64,000 nt of DNA from Symbiodinium natans (taxonomy: Eukaryota; Sar; Dinophyceae; Suessiales; Symbiodiniaceae): NCBI GenBank assembly GCA_905221605.1, contig CAJNDS010002340.1:179783-243782 (forward strand). The letters run 5' to 3'. The notes beneath the pieces are model-generated. The model made no database searches, was not told the DNA's origin, and saw only the letters and a list, made by a program, of their open reading frames with translations. Position numbers and translations under genes: made by a program. This document shows positions 10,785 through 21,590 of this stretch, in pieces. The first letter of the stretch is position 1. Each line of letters opens with the position of its first letter.

Positions 10785-10846
10785 CCCGAACCCTAAGCCC
10801 TAGCCCTAAACCCTAAACCCGAAACCCTAAACCCTAAACCCTAAAC
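10785..10846. repeat. CCCTAAA array abutting an SPT6 exon
   Basis: On the gene strand this reads GTTTAGGG repeats starting at the first base after the exon, so the array supplies the 5' splice site GT. Confidence 0.85.
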
Positions 10847-10937
10847 CTGGGTTGACACAAGAACCGCCCGTGTCCCGCGGCACGTCGTGCTGAAGGTGGT
10901 GCAAGTCGACCTTCAAGAGGCCTGGGACTTGCTCAGC
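10847..10937 (-). CDS. SPT6: SPT6 exon: LKxxxHxLQ block
   Basis: Reads AEQVPGLLKVDLHHLQHDV, aligning with the SPT6 block 'IL.LkfHplQ..V' after the YqgF domain. It ends phase 1 (CCA G) directly on GTTTAGGG, so the telomeric heptamer is the donor. The start could instead be six bases later after CTGAG. Confidence 0.8.
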
Positions 10938-11120
10938 CTACACCCTAAACATAACTAAACAGGGTTCAGGGTTTAGGGTTTAGGGTTTAGGGCTTCGGGT
11001 TTAGGGTTTAGGGTTTCGGGTTTAGGGTTTGGGATTAGGGTTGATGGGCTACCCAGCAGAACCGGGGTTCATGATGCGCGAAGGACTCTCTCGTGGAGGA
11101 GGCTAAGAAAAAAGCGGGGA

Positions 11121-11387
11121 TAGGGTCTAGGTTTAGGGTTTAGGGTCAGGGTTTTTAGGGTTTTTAGGGTTTTTAGGGTTTTTGGGGTTTTTGGGGCTTT
11201 TAGGGCTTTTAGGGTTTTTAGGGTTTTTAGGGTTTTTAGGGTTGTTAGGGTTTTTAGGGGTTTTAGGGTTTTTAGGGTTTTTAGGGTTTTGGGCGTTTTT
11301 AGGGTTTTTAGGGTGTTTAGGGTGTTTAGGGTGGTTAGGGTGTTTAGGGTGTTTAGGGTGTTTAGGGTTTAGGGTTTAGGGTTTAGG
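11121..11387. repeat. Expanded-T telomere variant array (GGGTTTTTA)
   Basis: Much of it uses a nine-base unit with five T, then GGGTGTTTA units, then TTTAGGG. Variants sit in blocks rather than being mixed. Confidence 0.8.
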
Positions 11388-11410
11388 GCCAGTCCTCCCC
11401 CTCACCCGTC

Positions 11411-11479
11411 CGGGATGAGCCGGCGGCCATTTTCATCCGGGAGCTCATGCCACAGCTGGCAAGCCTCTGCCAGTGGATC
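11411..11479 (-). CDS. SPT6: SPT6 exon: QDPL motif of the YqgF domain
   Basis: Reads DPLAEACQLWHELPDENGRR then LIP. With the preceding exon ending ARFFQ it forms ARFFQDPLAE, a near-invariant SPT6 motif ('AR..QDPL.E'). Acceptor CACAG|G; a GA donor (CCG|GACGGG) keeps phase 0 with the next exon. Confidence 0.88.
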
Positions 11480-11516
11480 CTGTGCTTCAAAATGATGATG
11501 ATGGGTTCAGGATGAA

Positions 11517-11656
11517 GCCCTAAACCCTAAACCCTAAACCATCCTAAACCATCCTAAACCGTCCTAAACCATCCTAAACCCTAAACCCTAAACCCTAAAC
11601 CCTATAAACCCTAAACCCTAAACCCTAAAAACCCTAAACCCTACACCCTAAACCCA
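11517..11656. repeat. CCCTAAA array
   Basis: About 19 units with CCATCCTAAA variants at the left. It faces a TTTAGGG array at 11758-11853 across 100 bp of unique DNA in the same intron. Confidence 0.85.
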
Positions 11657-11757
11657 GCACCGAGTATCGCGCGAATTGGACGCGTCTAAGATAGTCCAAC
11701 TCTAGAGCGGCTGCTTGAGGAAATGTAATTAATTTGATGGGGAATTTTGAGGTTTGC

Positions 11758-11853
11758 TAAGGGTTTAGGGTTTAGGGTTTAGGGTTTAGGGTTTGGGGTT
11801 TAGGGTTTAGGGTTTAGGGTTTAGGGTTTAGGGTTTAGAGTTTAGGGTTTAGG
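11758..11853. repeat. TTTAGGG array
   Basis: About 13 units. It forms a head-to-head pair with 11517-11656 inside one intron. Confidence 0.85.
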
Positions 11854-11954
11854 GTGTACTACAACTACAATTACCTGGTATGGTAACTGTCTCTGCTACC
11901 AGAGACGGGGCTTGGCTTTAGTAGGGCACACATGCGAGCGATACCCAGCTCGTC

Positions 11955-12019
11955 CTGGAAGAAGCGAGCACAGCTGATGGCAATTCGATGAGCAGGGGTC
12001 ACGTAGTCGCGGTAGGCGG
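11955..12019 (-). CDS. SPT6: SPT6 exon: YqgF helix before QDPL
   Basis: Reads AYRDYVTPAHRIAISCARFF then Q, matching 'E.RDYPP.LRQAvSLARR.QDPL' of animal SPT6. It starts with two bases after ACTCAG and ends CAG|GACGAG, so the donor is GA. The splice to the exon at 11479 restores QDPLAE, which fixes both junctions. Confidence 0.9.
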
Positions 12020-12662
12020 CTGAGTCGCAACATTGAGGTTCAGGGTTTGGGGCTGAGGGTTTAGGGTTTAGGGTTCTGAATATGGCGGTTGTATTTGCGG
12101 CCCCCTGCGTGGTGCCTGAAAATGAACGAATCACAATGGGGAACCAGGAGATGTCCGTCAATGTCAGCCCCGACATGAAAACTGTGGGCGACACGGGATT
12201 CCATGACGCGCTTGTGGTAGGCGATGACCCGAGGCCTTGTGCTGTGAGGAAGCCACGATCCAATCACCCAGTCAATTAGGGTTTACCAGTTTACCTTCGG
12301 CAACCAAAAATGCCCAAAAGTACAACTTTCGATTGGAAAGATCTGGTTTTTGGAAGAAAGAAGAAACCCGGTTTTCGCGAACTTTGCACGGTTGTTTCCC
12401 GGGGTTTGGTCCAACTGTTCTTGTAGCTCTACCTGCTCCTAGGGCTTAGGGCAGCCCCAGCTCGGTATCCTCGGCTGGCTCCTTTAAAGAGCAGGACCCT
12501 GTAAAACAAGGAGCCCCTCTCCTCCGGTAGCCTGCTCCTTGCAAAGGCACGTCGCTGAAGGAGTGCGCTTCAGGTACTCCGGTGCCCAAAAAAGGAGGTT
12601 TAGGGTTTAGGGTTTAGGGTTTAGGTTTTAGGGTTTAGGGTTTAGGGTAGGTGGCTGCAAAC

Positions 12663-12712
12663 CTGCCACTGGAGCACAGAGGCCCATGGGGGCCACGTAG
12701 CCGAGACCGGTG
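12663..12712 (-). CDS. SPT6: SPT6 exon: YqgF domain (variable part)
   Basis: Reads TGLGYVAPMGLCAPVA between TTTTCAG and a GT donor. Phases (one base in, one base out) link 12768 to 12019, giving APVAAAYRDYV. The motif itself is not conserved; assignment is by position and phase. Confidence 0.5.
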
Positions 12713-12716
12713 CTGA

Positions 12717-12757
12717 AAACCCTAAACCCTAAACCCTAAACCCTAAACCCTAAACCG
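12717..12757. repeat. CCCTAAA array between two exons
   Basis: Five units fill most of a 55 bp intron between exons 12768-12817 and 12663-12712. This is the shortest telomeric intron in the locus. Confidence 0.8.
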
Positions 12758-12767
12758 CTGGCACCAC

Positions 12768-12817
12768 TCTGAAGCAGGGAGGCCCAAGAGATCGTCCAAG
12801 AGTAGCCCGCGGCACCG
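12768..12817 (-). CDS. SPT6: SPT6 exon: YqgF domain (variable part)
   Basis: Reads CRGLLLDDLLGLPAS between TCTAG and a GT donor (GA|GTGG). It starts phase 0 and ends phase 2, fitting its neighbours. Content is protein-like but not diagnostic. Confidence 0.45.
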
Positions 12818-12969
12818 CTAGAAGGGTTCGGAAAACGCCAGAAACTGCTTTGGGTTCTGGGAGGAGCCCCAAGGTATAGCCAACATCCGGAAGTCATGGT
12901 TATGCCGGTGGGGCTTCACTCTCACCTGGCACACTCAAACCGTGAGCCGTTGGTTCGCAACACAGGTGA

Positions 12970-13335
12970 AGCTTCAGAAGCTCTGAAGCTCCCGAGCTTC
13001 GTTTCAGCCTGAAGCCCGAGCTTGTGTGTCAGTTTTCCTTTTGAAGCTTGAGGCCTGAAGCTCGCGGGCCTCAGTTGCGCGAGCTTCGCGAGATTCGCGC
13101 TTCGCCTGACATCTGAAGCTCGCGAGCTTCGCTATGTGAAACCTGAAACCTGCCGTCTGAAGCTCGCGAGCTTCGCGAGCTTCGCGAGGTTTCGCGACTT
13201 CGCTGCGGAAGCCTGAAGTCTGAAGTTCGTGAGCTCCGCGAGCTTCGCGAGCTTCGCCTGAAGTTCGTGAGCTTTGCTTTGAAGGATGAGGGCTGAAGCT
13301 CGCGAGGTTCGCGCTTCGCGCTTCAAGAATGAAGC
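12970..13335. repeat. Palindromic GAAGCTCGCGAGCTTC repeat cluster
   Basis: Dense overlapping copies of a self-complementary motif (GAAGCTCGCGAGCTTC and variants) alternate with CTGAAG spacers. Open frames on the minus strand here (EAREARE, ASFR patterns) are products of the repeat and are not called as genes. Confidence 0.8.
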
Positions 13336-13599
13336 TTCTGAGACTGACCCTGGCACACAATCGAACCTTCTTTATTATGTAGTACGTATTCTGGTTCCGT
13401 CTCATTATGTGGGATTACGTTGTGTTGGTTTGACTTAGCTGGTCGCATCTTCTGAACTGTCTGTATTGCAGCATATTATGCTACACCCTGATATACGCTA
13501 CGCACTCGTAACCTTGACAGATTTTAGGATATGTTGAGTTACAGTTGTCTTTGCGGCCCCAACATGAAGTCTAAGCCAGCTACTTCAAATCTCGGGCTG

Positions 13600-13668
13600 A
13601 CCCTAAACCCTAAACCCTAAACCCTAAACCCTAAACCCTAAACCCTAAAACCCTAAACCCTAAGCCCT
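13600..13668. repeat. CCCTAAA array
   Basis: About nine units with one AAAACCC slip, in the intron between the exons at 14042 and 12817. Confidence 0.85.
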
Positions 13669-14041
13669 CGGAGTTTCTCATTCTATTTTTTTTGCGGGGG
13701 GGAGGGGGTCGAAGGGGCAGAATGTCACAAAGGATCCTAGGCCCCTGGGAGGACCGACTGTAGAAAGTAGAACCCCAACATCTGCTTCCCTATACCATAA
13801 AGAATCTACAGGGGGTAAGAACGTAGAGTTTTTTGTTGAGAGTCTGGGAGGCTTCAGTAAAAGACCCACAACCAGCTGACACTCACTACGAATCTTAACC
13901 TAGAACCCATGCCCCAACCCAAACCCTACGCCCCGTACACCAAACCCCAAAACCCAAACCTCAACCCCAAAACCCAACCAAGCCCCAAACCCCAAACCCC
14001 AAACCCTAAATCCAGCAGCCAAACCACATAATCGTGTTGAC

Positions 14042-14089
14042 GTACTTGATCTTCGGCAAGACTTTCAGGTGTGCCTCAATCCGCATGAT
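14042..14089 (-). CDS. SPT6: SPT6 exon: YqgF domain helix
   Basis: Reads IMRIEAHLKVLPKIKY after AGCCCAG, with a GT donor (TAC|GTCAAC). The frame stays open further (VNTIMWFGC), so the 3' end could be later. Phase 0 on both sides fits the neighbours. Confidence 0.5.
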
Positions 14090-14447
14090 CTGGGCTTATG
14101 AGGTGTGACGCGGGCATCAAATTCAACAAACACTGGCGTTTAGGGTGTCGGGATTTGGAATGTTTGGATGATCTAGCATGTTGAGGCGGAAAGCACGCAG
14201 GGCGTTCGGATAGGGCGAGTGGGTTTGGGAGCGGATTTGTGCGACGAACGCTGTGATGACAAATGCTGCTACAGCTGTTACCACTGCAGCTGTTAGAGAT
14301 AAACCCTATAAACTCTAAACCCCACCACGAGATCAGAAACTGCAAAACTGGCCCGTGCATCCAAAGCGATGCCAGCCCAATCCTTGAACCATATCCCCCC
14401 ACCCCCACCCCCCGCCGTTACCCCCCTTATACCCCCCTCATACACCC

Positions 14448-14507
14448 TGAACCCTAAACCCTAAACCCTAAACCCTAAACCCTAAACCCTAAACCCTACA
14501 AAAACCC
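14448..14507. repeat. CCCTAAA array
   Basis: About eight units immediately downstream, in gene sense, of the exon at 14539. Confidence 0.85.
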
Positions 14508-14538
14508 CCATCCTAACAGTGACTGAATCCCCACCCGC

Positions 14539-14604
14539 AGGATCGCATCCTGGGCTCCCAGCCAACACCCTCTGCTCGCGGTTCAGCAAGTCCTCCACAT
14601 TGAC
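14539..14604 (-). CDS. SPT6: SPT6 exon: YqgF domain
   Basis: Reads VNVEDLLNREQRVLAGSPGC, then DP. Acceptor TCAAAG|G, GC donor after CCT, phase 0 on both sides. On the sense strand its acceptor lies just after a CCCTAAA-type block (TTTAGGG on the plus strand at 14617). Confidence 0.55.
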
Positions 14605-14616
14605 CTTTGAGGCGAG

Positions 14617-14697
14617 TTTAGGGTGTAGGGTTTGGGGTTTAGGGTTTCGGGTTTGGGGTTTAAGGCTTAGGGTTTGGGGTTTAGGGTTTAGGGTTTG
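14617..14697. repeat. TTTAGGG/TTTGGGG mixed array
   Basis: About eleven units with TTTGGGG and TTTCGGG variants, starting 13 bp from an exon edge. Confidence 0.8.
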
Positions 14698-15473
14698 GTC
14701 TTGCGTGGCTTGAGTAGTGGGTTCGAACCCCGTTGGAACGGTTCTGCCCGAAGCTCGACATACTCCCCCCTAAACCCTAAACCCTAAACCCTAAACCCTA
14801 AACCCTAAACCGTGCACCCCTCAAGCTCAAATAAGCTGAGTGGCTGTTGATCCCCAAGTCCCCCATAAACGAACACCCCCAAACACCGATTGGATCCCTT
14901 ATGTGATCGGGCACCTACTACATGCTTACCTACCTAATTACCCACCTAAAACCTACCAAACTGACCCAAACCAGACTTGAATGCTGCCTCAACCCTAATA
15001 GGACCCAGCTAAAACTGTACCCGAACCCTACTGCCATGACGTACCCTAGGCCCTAAACCCTGCCCAAACCCTAAACCCAAACCCTACAGGCCCTACATCC
15101 GTCCTAATCTCTCCTACGTGGTCTGACGCTTTGTCCAGGAGCAGGGAGGGCCCAAACTAAACACCCCGCCCCCCCCCCCCCCCCCCCCCCCACCACAGAG
15201 TTAGAGGGAGGGGAAGGCGCTGGTTTGGGGTTTCCGAAATTAGGGCTACCTTAAACTCGTAAACCCCCATTAAACCCTAAACCCTCTGAACTCTAAGGGT
15301 AGATACATGGTCCCTTAGTATGGGCCCTCAAAAGGGTACCCCTTATATGACCCTTATATAACCCTTATAAACTCTATACGAATTATAAGGGCCATTAAGG
15401 GCCCATGCATCAGAACCCGTTAAAGGAGGTGAGAGGACCCTACTAAGGGCCCACGAACCTACCCTTGGATAAT

Positions 15474-15625
15474 CCCGAAACCCTAAACCCTAAACCCGAG
15501 ACCCTAGTTAAACCCTAAGCCCTAAACCCTAAACCTTACATCCTAAACCCTAAACCCTAAACCCTAAACCCTAAACCCTAAACCCTAAACCCTAAACCCT
15601 AAACCTTAAATCCTAAATCCTTGCA
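15474..15625. repeat. CCCTAAA array
   Basis: About 20 units. On the gene strand it follows the exon at 15632 after the GCAAGT donor. Confidence 0.85.
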
Positions 15626-15631
15626 ACTTGC

Positions 15632-15705
15632 CTTCAGCCGTAGGATGTCCGGATCCGCGACCGCCAGCAAGACCTCGGAAGCCCCGAGGCCGCTGTCGAT
15701 CAGGA
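15632..15705 (-). CDS. SPT6: SPT6 exon: YqgF domain
   Basis: Reads LIDSGLGASEVLLAVADPDI, then LRLK. It starts with two bases after GCTAAG and ends on a GC donor with consensus-like GCAAGT. Joined to the exon at 16626 it gives KPAVVLVLIDSGLGAS, fitting the 'KP.vV.V......A..L' strand-helix of the YqgF fold. Confidence 0.65.
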
Positions 15706-15721
15706 CTTAGCAATTTAGGGG

Positions 15722-15868
15722 TGGGTTTAGGGTTTAGGGTTTAGGGTTTAGGGTTTAGGGTTTAGGGTTTAGGGTTTAGGGTTTAGGGTTTGGGGTTTGG
15801 GGTTTGGGGTTTGGGGTTTGGGGTTTGGGGTTTGGGGTTTGGGGTTTAGGGTTTAGGGCTTAGGGTCT
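15722..15868. repeat. TTTAGGG then TTTGGGG arrays
   Basis: About nine TTTAGGG units, then a homogeneous run of about nine TTTGGGG units (15787-15845), then TTTAGGG again. Confidence 0.9.
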
Positions 15869-16625
15869 GTGGAGTCTATGGCTTCAGGTCTTTAGGACAC
15901 GTGTCTATTGTTGAGACCCTATCCAGGTCCTGAATCCCCCACTATCACGCCCGCCATCGCCGAACCCAGTTGCGTTTCTTCAAATCCTGGCCCCATGGTG
16001 GCTTAAGCTGTCCCATGCAAAAGCCCTCAACTAAGGGAACCAACCATTGCGGGAGTGAGTAGTATATTCTTTGATTCGGATTCAGGGACGTTGGGAGCTC
16101 TGGGTAGCCATGTCCAGTGTTTTCAAGCAAGGGCCGTGCCACCACATTGGCAAGTACACGCGATGTGGGTCGAGTTACGCCATGCACGCACACGCGCATT
16201 TTCCCAAGGCCTTAGAACCTAGGCTTACCCATTCTGTCTACAAGGCTGTAGCCACAGGTGCAGGTGGTACAAATGCAAGCAGACTGGCGCATACTCGCGC
16301 GAAGTCTTCGGCACTGCATTGCCATGCTGTCCGAGCGTGCCGTCGCGACAGCAAGAGCACGACTACTGCGCAGCAGCTGGCAATCACAGGCCCGCGAACC
16401 CTTCACGTTTACAAGCAGTTTCGGTGCTGGGGCTCAGGGGGAGTGGCCCTAGTCGAACCTGCGTCGGAGCCCATAGTTGGACATACACCCGCTCAGCGCA
16501 GCAGCCACGCACCCTGCATCCTCAACCCCAAGTAGCCCCCTAAACCCTGAACTCTAAACCCCAAACCCCAACCCTAAACCCTTCCCTGCATCTTCGACCC
16601 CCAGAACACTGCACACCTCCTCAGC

Positions 16626-16674
16626 CAAGCACCACTGCAGGCTTGTGGGTTGAGATCATTCTGATGACTTCATC
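16626..16674 (-). CDS. SPT6: SPT6 exon: YqgF KPxVV strand
   Basis: Reads DEVIRMISTHKPAVVL, matching the family block 'D...l..fl..kPhvV.V'. Acceptor TGCGAG|G; GC donor after CTTG. Phases fit both neighbours. Confidence 0.75.
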
Positions 16675-16727
16675 CTCGCAACGAGAATGCACTTCACTCC
16701 CTGCTCCCTAAGGTTCAAGGCTTAGGG

Positions 16728-16880
16728 TTTAGGGTTTCGGGTTTAGGGTCTAGGGTTTAGGCTTAGGGTTTAGGGTTTAGGGTTTAGGGTTTAGGGTTTA
16801 GGGTTCAGGGTTCAGGGTTCAGGGTTTAGGGTTTAGGGTTTAGGGTTTAGGGTTTAGGGTTTAGGGTTTAGGGTTTAGGG
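16728..16880. repeat. TTTAGGG array
   Basis: About 20 units including TTCAGGG variants grouped at 16803-16822. Confidence 0.85.
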
Positions 16881-17045
16881 TCCGTACTAGTTCCCAGGCT
16901 CGTACTCGGAATTTCACCTCGACTTCGAAGTAGAAACCCCTAAACCCGGGTTTAGGGGTTAGGGTGGCACTCCACATCCTCAAGTCCATACGTACCAAGG
17001 CAGCCACCCTGCTAACTGGACGAGAGGCTCAAATCTCGCAGTTGA

Positions 17046-17116
17046 ATTCTTTCTTCTTCTCTCTCTTTCTCTATCTCTCTCTCTCTCTCTTCCTCTCTCT
17101 TCCCCTCCCTCCCTCC
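17046..17116. repeat. CT-rich microsatellite
   Basis: TC/TTC/CCT runs of about 70 bp, in an SPT6 intron. Confidence 0.85.
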
Positions 17117-17212
17117 TCATTCGGTCTTCTTAGGGTTTAGGGCATAGGGCTTAAGGTCACAGGGCCTGAGAAACTTGGAGAGCTCAACTGCTCTGCCCGC
17201 CGCGCTGTTTAC

Positions 17213-17268
17213 TGCTGGGTCTCCGGCCCTGTGCTCGTTGACCTTCTGCTGCTTCTCGTATGCGTAGC
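17213..17268 (-). CDS. SPT6: SPT6 exon: YqgF linker helix
   Basis: Reads YAYEKQQKVNEHRAGDPA between TCCGAG and a canonical GTAAAC donor. It aligns with the charged helix ('W...E..KK..DIE') that precedes KPxVV in SPT6. Two-base start and phase 0 end fit the neighbours. Confidence 0.65.
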
Positions 17269-17303
17269 CTCGGACTCCGAAGCTCTCTCAAAGACTGGCT
17301 GGC

Positions 17304-17381
17304 TCTTAGTAGGGAATGAGGGAATGAGGGCCCTACATAATCCCTTAAAGGGTATAGAGTGCCTCATTCCCTACTAAAGAA
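17304..17381. repeat. Short inverted repeat (hairpin)
   Basis: AGTAGGGAATGAGG near 17308 is mirrored by CCTCATTCCCTACT at 17362-17375 around a 40 bp loop. The form is MITE-like. Confidence 0.6.
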
Positions 17382-17799
17382 CAGGGGGAAGAAGCCAACG
17401 CAAGGCCATGGCCCCCCAAACCTCTGATACAGTTAGGCTTTGAGATCGTCGATATGGGCTGAAGTTGAGGACTCAGGGTCGTTGAAAGGGTCTAGGAAAC
17501 TGCTCAGAGATATTTAGGTTTGACCGAAGGCTTTAAAGCCCCCATTGGCTTAAAGATGAGGAAGAGGAGGGTAAGATGAAATTGCAAGGGCTTCCGCTTT
17601 CAGGAGAATCGTCCATGGCATGCTGAAGTAACAGTGGCGACCTCCATCAACCAACGGCTAGGTCGCAGAAAGCTGCGTGCCACAAGCCAAAGTAGATTTG
17701 CGGTCTGCTTTACAAAGTGAAGGGCTTCGGGGCTCACTACCACGCAGTTCGGCAGAAGTCGTTGACCCACTCGCACTCGAGAAAGCAAACCTACCCTTA

Positions 17800-17930
17800 A
17801 CCCCTAACCCCTAACCTCTAAACCCTAAACCCTAAACCCTACACGCTAAACCCTAAACCCTAAACCCTAAACCCCACAAACCCCAAGCCCTATAAGCCCG
17901 AAGCCCCAAACCCCAAACCCCAACCCCAGA
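17800..17930. repeat. CCCTAAA array with AACCCC variants
   Basis: About 16 degenerate units, becoming CCCCAAA toward the right. Confidence 0.75.
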
Positions 17931-18017
17931 GTCCCTTTTGGGCACCCCCAGCTCTATGCAAGGAATGTACCAGAGCAGAGACCTCGAGAGGGCCCCACAA
18001 GGGAGCCCTTCTCTAAG

Positions 18018-19262
18018 GTTTAGGGTTTGGGGTTTGGGGTTTAGGGTTTAGGGTTTGGGGTTTGGGGTTTAGGGTTTAGGGTTTGGGGTTTAGGGCTTGG
18101 GGCTTAGGATTTTTGATGAACTGCATGTGAAGTTAAAGGAGCTCGCGCGGTATTTTCTTCCATGGCTAAGCGAAAGATGCTTAGAGGCACCACTTAAACA
18201 CAAGAAAAGAGCGAAGGAAGCAGCTGCACTGTACTAGACGCTAGGATCTGTCAACTTCTGCTTCTAGCTATCTACACGAACACTATACATCTAGAGATAC
18301 ATGCCCCAAGACATCTTACCTCTGCGTAGCCTTCCTTTAGGGGCCAGAAAAGCCACGGAACACAAAGCTTTAAGCTGCACAACCTGACACCTCCACCAGC
18401 CTGGAGCATGTTCAACCCCTAAACCCGAAACTCCAACCCTAAACCTTTCTGAAACCCTAAACCCTCAACCCTCAACCCTCAACCCTAAACCCTAAGCCCT
18501 CAGCCCTCAGCCCTAAGCCCTAAACCCTGGCTGAGGATGCCCCTACCCTCGGAGAGCTGAGCCGGAGACTTCCCTTCTCATGCTCGACCTCCGGCTTGCC
18601 ACCCCTCAGGCAGCCTGGCGGTCATTCTGACGGGTTTAGGGTTTAGGGTTTAGGGCTTAGGGCTTAGGGCTTAGGGTTTAGGGGAGTTAGGAGGTGGAGG
18701 GTTTACGGTTGAGGGTTGAGGGTTTGGGGTTTAGGGAACGGGGGAGTGAGGTTTGAGGGTTGAAGGTTTAGGGTTTGGGCTGAGGAGGTTCGGCGGAGTT
18801 CAGGGTTTGGGGACGCCAGTCGGAGGCAGCTTGCAAAGCAAGGCCACCCGTAACCATAAACCCAAAACCCTCAACTCCGGCTAATGCAAGAGAATCACCC
18901 GTGTGAGCGATGGCGACCAATAACCCCATAACTCCAGAACTCGATAACTCCATGACCATAAAACCCTAAAACCCTATAATCCTAACAACCCTGCAACCCT
19001 ACAGCCCCATCGCCCTGTCACCCCATAACCCTATACCCCCATAGCCCTACAACCCTTTACCCCTGTAGCGGTACTACCCTAAACCGCCAACTCTATAATT
19101 AATCCTATAGCCCTATAACCCTATCACGCTGCAACCCTAAGCCACAAACCCATCTGAACCCTAAACCCTAAACCCGAAACCCTAAACCCTAAACCCGAAA
19201 CCCTAAACCCTAAACCCGAAACTCTAAACCCTAAACCCTGAACCCGAAACCCTGAACTCTGA
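18018..19262. repeat. Mosaic of short degenerate telomeric blocks
   Basis: Alternating TTTAGGG, TTTGGGG, CCCTAAA, CCCTCAA and CCGAAAC runs with 100-200 bp of unclassified DNA between them. No exon could be assigned with phase here. Confidence 0.6.
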
Positions 19263-19333
19263 GCTTCTTCTTCTCCTACAATGGCCACCAGGGTCATGCA
19301 AGTCGAGCTGGGGGATCGAGGTCTGGTAAGGGC

Positions 19334-19560
19334 GTGGGATTTCTGGGATTTATGGGGTTACATGGGGTTCTATATGAATGTATAGGATTCTACGGGAATT
19401 GATGGGATTTTATGAGAATTTCTCGGATTCATGGGGTTCTCTGGGAGTTATGGGATTTCTTATGGGAGTTTGAAGGATTGCATGGGATTTACTGTGATCT
19501 GATGGGAGTTTATGGGATTTTATGGGATGTAGGGTTTAGGCCTTATGGGCTTTCTGGGAG
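19334..19560. repeat. ATGGGATTT-type degenerate short repeat
   Basis: The motif ATGGGATTT/ATGGGGTT recurs about every 10-20 bp, for example TATGGGATTTTATGGGATG. It is not telomeric in unit. The rest of the stretch to 21140 is mostly unique with no gene assigned. Confidence 0.6.
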
Positions 19561-20385
19561 TAAGGGTTGAGTGCTTCCCTTCTCTTCTTTCTGGCGGATG
19601 GCTTTTCACGCACATCTGGCTCTAATTATGAGGAGGAATGCCAATCGATTTCAACATTGTCATGGCACCATGGACAAAACGCAATGTACTATTCCATGAG
19701 GCTAGCTCTAAGATTCTTAGAATATGCCAATCAGGGCACTATCTACACAAGTCCATCCTGTATAGTGCGGGGGAAGGCTACCTGAAATAATTGCTAGATG
19801 CACGAAGTACAAGTCGGCCCCTCAGATCAGTCGTGGGGAGGGCGGTAATCTACTTAAGGGCTGAGTGAATTAACGAAATCATTCTTGTGAAACGAGATAG
19901 ATGGCATAACGTCATATCTCTAAAATACACCAGTCTACTGCTCAGAATAGCAGGATAGTAAGTAGTTTCATGTGTTAATCCCCGATTCCACATGGCCTGG
20001 AACGATTTTTGCATGCATGCGGGAGGACTGTCGTGACTGTAGTGGAGACACAGAAATATATGGCAAAGCCTACGGATAAACGAATGCTACCTGCTCACAG
20101 CGTTCCCAGATGCTGACGGGGGTACTTCTTGGTCTTGGGGTGGCTTAAGTGGGATCGAGGGGGGTGGTATTGAGGGGCATTCGCAATGCTCTCTCGATCA
20201 AAAGTGTACGTACAGATCAGCTTGTATCCGAACAGAGCTGCCGCTTCTGTTTCAGTTTTCTGTGTCGTACCTCATGTACTTGGTTGTCTTGCCGGGACAG
20301 TTCTATGGGGGAGGTTGGTGCCTTACTTAACTGATTTAACCCTTAACCCTCAAGCCCTAAACCCCGAAACCCCAAACCCACGGGT

Positions 20386-20465
20386 TATCACACACACACA
20401 CACATATATCTGTATATATATATATGTATACACATATATGTATGTACTATATATATATATATATT
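20386..20465. repeat. CA/TA microsatellite
   Basis: CACACA followed by TATATA with GTATAC interruptions. Confidence 0.85.
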
Positions 20466-21144
20466 CTCAAGGCATGGCAGCGTGACTTTTGAAAATTTGC
20501 CTCATGTCAACTGGCTCGCCTGGAAGAGCCGGGGGGGGGGGGGGGGGCACTTTTCCGGGGGCCGATGTAGAAGGTCATATAATGGCCATAGGGTTTAGGG
20601 TTTCGGGTTTAGGGTTTAGGGACCATAGGGGAATATTGTCAGTAATTGTATAGGGGCCTTCCTCTTAGTGATTAGGTCATATAGGGGCCTTAATGATTAG
20701 AACAGGGCTTTGGGGGTTATTACAGTATACGTAAGATAGAAAGGGAATTATAGGGGAATACTATCAGTAATTATTCCGACCCCTATAGTAGAAACGGTTG
20801 TGCTACCCCCTTTGCCGGGGAAAGGCAGCGGGTGTAGGTACTCTGGCTTGACTTCTACCCAGGGTTTAGGGTTTTGGGTTTAGGGTTTTGGGGGCTTAAG
20901 TGCTTAAGAGAGAGAGTGGTGACTTTGCAGTGCATGGACGAAGCCGTCAGGGCGTGCTTTAGGTGTCAAAGATGTGGTTTCCGGGCTATCGATTCATGGC
21001 TCTACACGTCAAATCCTACGCGTGCGCAGCCCTGAGTCCTAAACCAAAACTTCGTTGAAAACTCCACACTCCAAGCCTCAGCCCTCAACTCTAAACCCTA
21101 GACCCCAAAAAGTAATGTTTAGGGTTTTGGGCGCCCATGAAGAC

Positions 21145-21214
21145 TTGAAGTCTGCATGGAGCTCTCAGCAAGAACGCGGTCGAAATGCCGGCGCCAGACT
21201 AGCCCAAAGCCATC
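21145..21214 (-). CDS. SPT6: SPT6 exon: YqgF domain, second strand
   Basis: Reads DGFGLVWRRHFDRVLAESS, then MQTS. It joins the exon at 21864 to give CAALDGFGLV, matching 'CALVNGEGEV' of the YqgF fold. Acceptor CTGAAG|G, GT donor leaving one base. Phase fits both neighbours. Confidence 0.75.
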
Positions 21215-21563
21215 CTTCAGTATAAACCTTACAAGCCGCGTAAACCCTAAACCCCGGCCACTATCTAAAGCCTACACCCCCTTCAACCCTAAACCCTTAT
21301 CCCCAATGACCATCAACCCTAAACAATAAACCCAAAACCAAAAAAACACCTATCAACCCTGAATCTCTACTCGAAGAGCTGACCCGATGACTGACACACT
21401 CATACCCACACACACACATATGCGAATCCGAACCCCAAAGCCCATCACCCAAGTATGCTCAACAGCCAACCAAGCCCAGAGCGGTTTTTGTTGGCTTGAT
21501 AGCGTTTAGGGTTTCGGTCTAGGGCTTCGAGTTTAGGGGTTTTGGGTTGCCCTTTCTTGGTTT

Positions 21564-21590
21564 GGGGGGGGGGGGGGGGGGGGGGGGGGG
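21564..21590. repeat. Poly-G run (27 bp)
   Basis: Uninterrupted G, within an intron on the antisense strand. Confidence 0.95.

Noticed and set aside
13004-13405. Minus-strand ORF of 133 codons rich in ARE/ASFR
   Set aside because: Arises from the GAAGCTCGCGAGCTTC palindrome cluster; another frame of the same strand is open as well.
14712-14740. tRNA-like T-arm (GTGGGTTCGAACCCC)
   Set aside because: No matching acceptor stem, D-arm or anticodon arm upstream; flanked by telomeric units.
16071-16540. Overlapping ORFs of 64-154 codons on both strands
   Set aside because: No motif and both strands open; lies in the intron between SPT6 exons 16626 and 15705. A missed exon here cannot be excluded.
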